A DNA stretch of 40,959 nt from NCBI GenBank assembly GCA_910589195.1, contig CAJUTC010000036.1, positions 1 to 40,959 on the forward strand, read 5' to 3'. The first letter of the stretch is position 1, and each line of letters starts with the position of its first letter. Positions 40,578-40,959 of this stretch are shown in pieces. The notes under the pieces were generated by a model, which saw only the letters and a program-made list of their open reading frames with translations, ran no database searches and was not told where the DNA came from. This DNA comes from an uncultured Lachnospiraceae bacterium. GTDB lineage: Bacteria; Bacillota; Clostridia; Lachnospirales; Lachnospiraceae. Both the position numbers and the translations under genes were made by a program.

Positions 40578-40959
40578 TAAAATTTTCCTCCTACTTATTG
40601 ATAGGGACTTGCGGATCCAAAAGTCCCCTGCACCGGCCAGCAGCTTTTATGCCTTTAATCATAGCACAGCCCCTTTGTCTATGCTGTATAAGTTTTTGCC
40701 GATTATCATCATTTTTTAGTCAGCTTGCAGCAAATATGATAAATGAAAGGCAAATGCTGCCGTGTCAGAATCCGTTTTGGTCTGGTTTGACCGGTTTCGT
40801 TGCTCAGGAAGAATGTTTCGCAATGATCTATGATACACAGGCAGGAAACCAACATTCTAACGTGTTATTATACCGGTTCCTTCTGAATGTTTACGAAAAA
40901 AAGAAGTTACTTTTCACGGGGTGGGGAAATATAATTAAATATATATATGCACTGTGGCT
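40578..40959 (-). promoter_or_regulatory. Control region of the sugar-transport operon
   Basis: No gene is seen in these 382 bp. On the minus strand a TATGAT -10 lies at 40663-40658 without a good -35 (activator-type), and a 7-bp hairpin, GGGACTT (40604-40610) with AAGTCCC (40621-40627), lies in the leader just before the SD. The motif at 40773-40795 matches one arm of the hairpin at 39027. A TATAAT occurs at 40871-40866, also on the minus strand. A regulator gene, if any, lies outside the window. Confidence 0.5.

Noticed and set aside
1..40959. CRISPR array, prophage or insertion sequence
   Set aside because: No regularly spaced repeats, transposase, integrase or phage structural proteins were found on either strand.
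1..40959. Frequent GGATCC/GGATC sequences as a possible signal
   Set aside because: They occur mostly inside genes at common codon pairs (Asp-Pro, Gly-Ser, Ile-Arg contexts) and show no spacing or strand pattern.

Overview
The window looks like chromosome from an endospore-forming member of the Clostridia, most likely a Lachnospiraceae (Bacillota). Supporting signs are moderate GC, strong AGGAGG-type ribosome binding sites, TTGACA/TATAAT promoters, a spore germination protease (gpr), a GerMN lipoprotein, DegV proteins, and the Gram-positive rpsT / holA / comEC neighbourhood. No rRNA, tRNA, CRISPR, prophage or insertion sequence was recognised. The species assignment is inference.

Layout. (1) 1-4551, plus strand: a left-truncated phosphodiesterase, a frameshifted Na+/alanine-type symporter, D-serine dehydratase (dsdA) and a Cof-type HAD phosphatase, closely spaced like an amino-acid operon. 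(2) 4825-6042: gpr on the minus strand, with an unusual lysine-rich N-terminal extension, divergent from rpsT, which has a near-consensus promoter. (3) 6837-18022, minus strand: a long convergent block transcribed ABC exporter, DegV, histidine kinase, GerMN lipoprotein, comEC, methyltransferase, iron alcohol dehydrogenase, holA. Internal promoters precede the methyltransferase and the dehydrogenase. comEC seems to start at ATA. (4) 18175-21477: a zinc-ribbon membrane protein, a candidate small RNA, a YhcH protein, a 70-bp structured element, and a TetR regulator with a visible promoter and operator followed by a second DegV. (5) 21585-27228, minus strand: a 1731-residue DUF4132 protein preceded by a small partner gene. 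(6) 27460-30268, minus strand: a queuine salvage operon (nucleoside hydrolase queK, ECF S-component qrtT, radical SAM queL) with promoter, preQ1-I riboswitch and intrinsic terminator all readable. (7) 30361-35576: a GNAT acetyltransferase, two membrane proteins of unknown role, and a YyaL-type thioredoxin-domain protein. (8) 35834-40577, minus strand: a CUT1 sugar ABC transporter (binding protein and two permeases, no ATPase) with a mannonate/gluconate dehydratase-like enolase-superfamily enzyme, probably for uptake and dehydration of a sugar acid.

The strongest points are the complete riboswitch-controlled queuine salvage operon; an apparent ~84-nt small RNA with an anti-Shine-Dalgarno loop; a repeated motif in the sugar-transport operon; the ATA start of comEC; and three genes each one base short in an A/T homopolymer. 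The last pattern points to base-calling errors or slipped-strand variation rather than three independent pseudogenes.
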